Positions 38,922 to 41,888 of a stretch of 41,888 nucleotides of DNA are shown one piece after another. How positions within the stretch are numbered: the stretch's first letter is position 1; each line of letters starts with the position of its first letter. The stretch is from a bacterium. Lineage in GTDB: Bacteria; Actinomycetota; Acidimicrobiia; Spongiisociales; UBA5794. The stretch is from positions 1 through 41,888 of the forward strand of contig JAAELU010000671.1 in NCBI GenBank assembly GCA_024226255.1. The letters are read 5' to 3'. The notes beneath the pieces are model-generated. The model made no database searches, was not told the DNA's origin, and saw only the letters and a program-made list of their open reading frames with translations. The position numbers and the translations under genes are program-made.

Positions 38922-39047
38922 CTATCCGAAGTTGCTGAACGCGATGGACAGGTAGACGGCCCCAGCGAGGGCTAGAAGGCCGACCGCCGCCACGGTTCCC
39001 CAGAAGATCTTCCATCCAATGGCCCAGCCGCTGCGTCGTGTAGTCAT
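38922..39047 (-). CDS. 41-residue single-helix membrane protein
   Basis: ATG 39047 is preceded by AAGGAG at a proper distance. The protein has a short basic N-terminus (MTTRRSGWAIGWKIF) and one hydrophobic helix (GTVAAVGLLALAGAVYLSIAF). It is the first gene of the phospholipid operon, 8 nt before the CDP-alcohol transferase. An in-frame start at 39104 is less likely because of the strong ribosome-binding site. No family recognised. Small helices of this kind often modulate membrane enzymes. Upstream, TCCCCTAGGGGA (39133-39144) is a 12-bp palindrome of possible regulatory use. Confidence 0.65.
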   Translation of the reverse strand: MTTRRSGWAIGWKIFWGTVAAVGLLALAGAVYLSIAFSNFG

Positions 39048-39160
39048 GTGAACTCCTTGGTGAATGACTACTTCACAGTGCCTGTCATCGAGGCCCATGG
39101 ACATGGGGAGACACCCCCAAAGTACTGGAGCTTCCCCTAGGGGACTTGGGAGGATCGAGA

Positions 39161-39209
39161 GTTTGTTGTGCTCAACGCGCCGGGATAGCGCGGTTTAAGC
39201 ACAACGAAC
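39161..39209. repeat. TTGTGC hairpin family 1, copy 4 (variant)
   Basis: Arms GTTTGTTGTGCT (39161-39172) and AGCACAACGAAC (39198-39209) pair fully if one G-T wobble is allowed. An inner CGCGC/GCGCG stem continues it. It begins 10 nt past the stop of the LCP gene on the minus strand. The arm sequence differs from the other copies (GTTTG for TCTG) but pairing is kept. Confidence 0.75.
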
Positions 39210-39219
39210 GGCAGACGGC

Positions 39220-40200
39220 CTAGCTCGGGAAGGGGAGTCCGGCTCGAAAAGCTCGCAGCACGTCGCTGGCATCCGGCTCTACCGGCACGACGTATGAGCG
39301 GTCCTCTTTCACGATCTTGACTGGCAGCGTCATCGCCTCGATGTCAGAAGAGTCGAGCCCCATGACGGCCCGACCCAATTCGAGGATCACCGGCACGGAT
39401 AGCGACTCGTCGGCTCTTATCTGTTCTGCCACCTTTGAGGCGAAGCTCGGCAGATTGAAGGCGTTTCCCTTCGATGTGGCTTCATCAAATAGGGCGAGCA
39501 GGACCCGTTGCTGGCGTCTGGTTCGAGCGATGTCATTGCCGCCTACCGTCTTCCACCCGTCGGCGGTGAGCTCCTGGTACTGGCGGGAGCGGGCGAGAGC
39601 CAACGCAGACGCCCCGTCGAGGTGTTGCAGCCCGGCGTCGACCTCTAAGCCGGACTTGAGGTCGCGGGCGGGCCTGTCGAACTCCAGCTCGATGCCGCCG
39701 ATCGCATCGACAAGAGCTGCAAAGCCTGCGAAGTCGATTTCAACGTAGTTGTTGATGTCGACTTCGAGGTTGTTGATGACCGTCTGGACCAGCAGATCGG
39801 GACCGCCAAACACGTATGCGGCATTGATCTTGTTGGTGCCGTTGTCCGGAATCTCCACCTTGAGGTCGCGTGGGAGACTCAGGATTTGGGCACGTTCGCC
39901 GGGGATGAAGTGCACGATCATCACGACATCCGTTCGCGATCCGCCGAAGCTACCGAAGCTGTCTCCGAGATCGGCCGTGACATTTTCCCGGCTGTCGGTT
40001 CCCACGATGAGGATGTTGCGGGGACCATCTACGTCGACGAGAGACGTGAGTTCCTCAGCCGGAACCCGGTCGATCTTCGCATTGGTCCACGCCAACAGGC
40101 CGATAGCTGTGAAGACGGCGGCGACTCCGAGGAGTAGCGCAATGAGGATGACTTTGCGCACGCCACTGGTGCGGCGCGGCGGAGTAGAAGGTTGGGTCAT
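39220..40200 (-). CDS. LytR-CpsA-Psr (LCP) family protein
   Basis: This 326-residue protein has a membrane anchor at about residues 17-38 (VILIALLLGVAAVFTAIGLLAW) and an outside LCP domain. Domain motifs in order are ILIVGTDSRENV, GSRTDVVMIVHF with the conserved Arg-Asp, ILSLPRDLKVEI, TNKINAAYVFGG and ARSRQ. LCP enzymes transfer glycans such as teichoic-acid or arabinogalactan chains from polyprenyl phosphate to peptidoglycan. The domain is complete but there is no C-terminal LytR_C extension. It is transcribed from the repeat-rich gap upstream and followed by a TTGTGC hairpin. Confidence 0.92.
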   Translation of the reverse strand: MTQPSTPPRRTSGVRKVILIALLLGVAAVFTAIGLLAWTNAKIDRVPAEELTSLVDVDGPRNILIVGTDSRENVTADLGDSFGSFGGSRTDVVMIVHFIPGERAQILSLPRDLKVEIPDNGTNKINAAYVFGGPDLLVQTVINNLEVDINNYVEIDFAGFAALVDAIGGIELEFDRPARDLKSGLEVDAGLQHLDGASALALARSRQYQELTADGWKTVGGNDIARTRRQQRVLLALFDEATSKGNAFNLPSFASKVAEQIRADESLSVPVILELGRAVMGLDSSDIEAMTLPVKIVKEDRSYVVPVEPDASDVLRAFRAGLPFPS

Positions 40201-40398
40201 TTGAGAGGTGGCTCCAAGGTCGGTGCGGAACGCCGGGAATGGTAACCGAGGGTGGGAATTAGGCGAGGATGGCTCAGGTCAAGGAGATGGAGGCGGGGGC
40301 TCGTATCGCGTATTGACGGTCCTGGCGCGCCGACAACGCCGCGACACGGGTCGGCCACACCTCACCGCCGCGACGAACGCGGCTCTCACGCACCTATT

Positions 40399-40585
40399 GC
40401 CACGACGCAACGTTCGCTTGCGGACTGCCTTCGCTTCTACTCGGGACGTTCGGCTATCGGCAGGACCACACGGTGGATCCGATTGGGGCCTCACCCAAAC
40501 CCCCCTCGCCCCCTCCCCTCGTTCCTCGGGTGCCCCCCAAACGTTGCTCGCCCAAAGCGGCGTTCAACGGGGGAAGAGATGTCCT
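40399..40585 (-). repeat. G-rich hairpin repeat family 2, copy E (expanded)
   Basis: On the minus strand this has the same order as copies A and C: TTCCCCCGTTG / CAACGTTTGGGGGG hairpin around CGCCGCTTTGGGCG, then GCACCCGAGGAACGAGGGG, G-runs, an extra stretch of about 80 nt, GAAGGCAGTCCGCAAGCG and ACGTTGCGTCG (40399-40409). The hairpin arms differ from A and C but still pair. The rest of the 40201-40771 gap has GC-rich sequence with no credible gene, although open frames cross it. Confidence 0.65.
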
Positions 40586-40590
40586 GGGCT

Positions 40591-40631
40591 GGAGCTGCGC
40601 AGCAGCTCCCAAGGAACGCCGCAGGCGTTCC
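40591..40631. repeat. Two tandem triloop hairpins
   Basis: GGAGCTGC-GCA-GCAGCTCC (40591-40609) is followed after three bases by GGAACGCC-GCA-GGCGTTCC (40613-40631). Both are perfect 8-bp stems with a GCA loop. The first stem recurs at 32986-33004. They lie about 140 nt beyond the ilvD stop codon. Confidence 0.65.
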
Positions 40632-40771
40632 CGACGACGCACCGGTCCTCGCACAGACACCACCGGCCCTCAGCACGTCGCACAGATACCAGGCGAGAGC
40701 AGCGCACAGTCGCGGCCGCGGTCTGCGTGTTTCCTCCCCGTCAGACGCCTCAGCGCCGCCGCCACCCGCGC

Positions 40772-41888
40772 CTAGATTTCGTCTGTCACGCAGCCTTCGG
40801 ACGCGGTCTTGACGGTGAGGCTGTAGCGGAAGAGGGTTCCCTTGGTCGCCTTGAGCGGCGGCGCTTCCCAGGCGATCCGGCGCCGCTGCATCTCTTCGTC
40901 CGATATGTCGAGAGTGATGGTGCGGGCGACGGCGTCGATGTCGATCTTGTCGCCATCCTGGATAATGGCGATCGGCCCGCCGAGCTGGGCCTCCGGAGTG
41001 ATGTGTCCAACGATGAAACCGTGTGACCCTCCGGAGAATCGACCGTCGGTGAGCAGGGCAACGTCGTTGCCCAGGCCGGCTCCCATGATCGCGGAGGTGG
41101 GGGTGAGCATTTCGGGCATCCCGGGTCCACCCGTGGGGCCGACGTAGCGGATCACGATCACGTCGCCGGGCCCGATCTCATGACGCTCGAACGAGTGGAT
41201 CATCTCCTCCTCGCCGTCATAAACCTTGGCCCGGCCGCTGAAGCGCAGTCCTTCCTTGCCGGTGATCTTGGCGACCGCGCCGGCTGGGGCGACGTTGCCT
41301 CTCATGATTGTGATGTGGCCCGTTTCCTTGACGGGCTCCGACCACGGATGCACCACCCGTTGACCTTCGGCCAAGCCGGCTAGCCCTTCGAGGTTCTCGG
41401 CGATCGTCTTGCCGGTCACTGTGAGGCAGTCGCCGTTGAGGGCGCCCTCTTCGAGCATCAGCTTCATCACGCCAGGAGTCCCGCCAACCTCGTGGAGGTC
41501 CTCCATCACGTATTGGCCGCTGGGCTTGAGATCAGCGAGGAAGGGAATTCGATCGCTGACGGCCTGGAACTCGTCGATGTCCAGGGACACCCCGACGGAG
41601 CGTGCCATCGCGATCAGGTGCAGCACGGCGTTGGTGGAACCGCCGAGAACCATGGTGATTGCCATGGCGTTCTCGAACGATGCGCGAGTCATGATGTCCG
41701 AGGGCTTGATATCCCTCTCGAGCAGGTTGTATATGGCTGCACCGGACTGGGTGCACTCATCCAGCTTGGCCTGGCTCATCGCCGGGCTCGAAGAGCTGTA
41801 GGGGAGGCTCATGCCGAGCGCCTCGATGGCGGCTGCCATGGTATTGGCGGTGTACATCCCGCCGCAGGCACCAGGCCCGGGACATGCA
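40772..41888 (-). CDS. ilvD: Dihydroxy-acid dehydratase, 5'-truncated by window edge
   Basis: About 372 C-terminal residues of IlvD/Edd family dehydratase are present; the N-terminus lies beyond the window. The visible frame begins [18 protein letters not shown], whose ACGGM Cys is an iron-sulfur ligand of the family. Later motifs include [43 protein letters not shown] and [21 protein letters not shown]. It converts dihydroxy-acids to 2-keto acids in branched-chain amino acid synthesis. The sequence [10 protein letters not shown] and the overall motif set favour IlvD over sugar-acid dehydratases. The stop is TAG at 40772, followed by the repeat-rich gap. Confidence 0.93.
   Translation of the reverse strand, partial: ACPGPGACGGMYTANTMAAAIEALGMSLPYSSSSPAMSQAKLDECTQSGAAIYNLLERDIKPSDIMTRASFENAMAITMVLGGSTNAVLHLIAMARSVGVSLDIDEFQAVSDRIPFLADLKPSGQYVMEDLHEVGGTPGVMKLMLEEGALNGDCLTVTGKTIAENLEGLAGLAEGQRVVHPWSEPVKETGHITIMRGNVAPAGAVAKITGKEGLRFSGRAKVYDGEEEMIHSFERHEIGPGDVIVIRYVGPTGGPGMPEMLTPTSAIMGAGLGNDVALLTDGRFSGGSHGFIVGHITPEAQLGGPIAIIQDGDKIDIDAVARTITLDISDEEMQRRRIAWEAPPLKATKGTLFRYSLTVKTASEGCVTDEI

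Noticed and set aside
40208-41026. Plus-strand open frames through the 40.2-41.0 kb gap
   Set aside because: They translate the repeat element and antisense ilvD; composition is repetitive Arg/Pro/Ser and similar frames arise wherever the repeat occurs.

Overview
The window is about 62% GC and densely coded. It looks like a chromosome segment of an uncultured actinobacterium, most likely class Acidimicrobiia or a close relative (inference). The support is a Mycobacterium-type dCTP deaminase, a 30-residue bS22-like ribosomal protein, a PAC2 protein, a cbs / alpha-beta hydrolase / metB neighbourhood like M. tuberculosis Rv1076-Rv1079, actinobacterial-style RTX and FG-GAP proteins, and many genes that appear leaderless behind TAnnnT -10 boxes. 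Both ends cut genes: a HAD-type 5'-nucleotidase on the left and ilvD on the right. There is no prophage, CRISPR array or rRNA.

Layout. 1-2.2 kb: 5'-nucleotidase, a divergent GNAT acetyltransferase, a strong terminator and a candidate structured RNA. 2.3-8.5 kb: an orphan OppD-like ATPase, then a translationally coupled exporter operon of one very large FtsX-type permease and two different ATPases. 8.5-9.0 kb: a hairpin repeat and a 168-bp MITE-like element. 9-12 kb: dcd, a TPR protein, an FG-GAP lipoprotein, an unknown protein and tRNA-Gly(CCC). 12-16.9 kb: a small membrane protein, PhzF-like and M20 peptidase genes, a secreted NHL/RTX protein and peptidase E. 16.9-20.4 kb: an ABC-2 exporter divergent from a CDF transporter coupled to homoserine kinase. 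20.5-26 kb: an ECF sigma factor coupled to a membrane-anchored kelch propeller protein, then a dimethylglycine/sarcosine-dehydrogenase-like flavoenzyme. 26-27.7 kb: a repeat cluster, a LMW phosphatase and a C26 amidotransferase-like hydrolase. 27.7-30.9 kb: bS22-like gene, small protein, PAC2, and two paralogous multi-pass membrane proteins. 31-34.3 kb: reverse transsulfuration genes with an HSL-type hydrolase. 34.4-39 kb: a lipoprotein, a queuosine-precursor transporter and a five-gene phospholipid operon. 39.2-41.9 kb: an LCP-family protein, a repeat-rich gap and ilvD.

The less expected content is mostly non-coding. One hairpin family (arms TCTGTTGTGC / GCACAACAGA) sits 9-16 nt past the stop codon of four minus-strand genes. 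A second G-rich hairpin family keeps a CCCAAAGC loop core while its arms change in compensating ways, and one copy supplies the last codons and stop of a phosphatase gene. There is also a MITE-like element flanked by CTAG, a possible three-stem RNA, a GATGTGAG repeat cluster upstream of the queuosine transporter, and a recurrent leaderless-promoter signature. The most distinctive protein loci are the sigma/kelch pair, the phospholipid operon, the paralogous membrane pair and the two-ATPase exporter.
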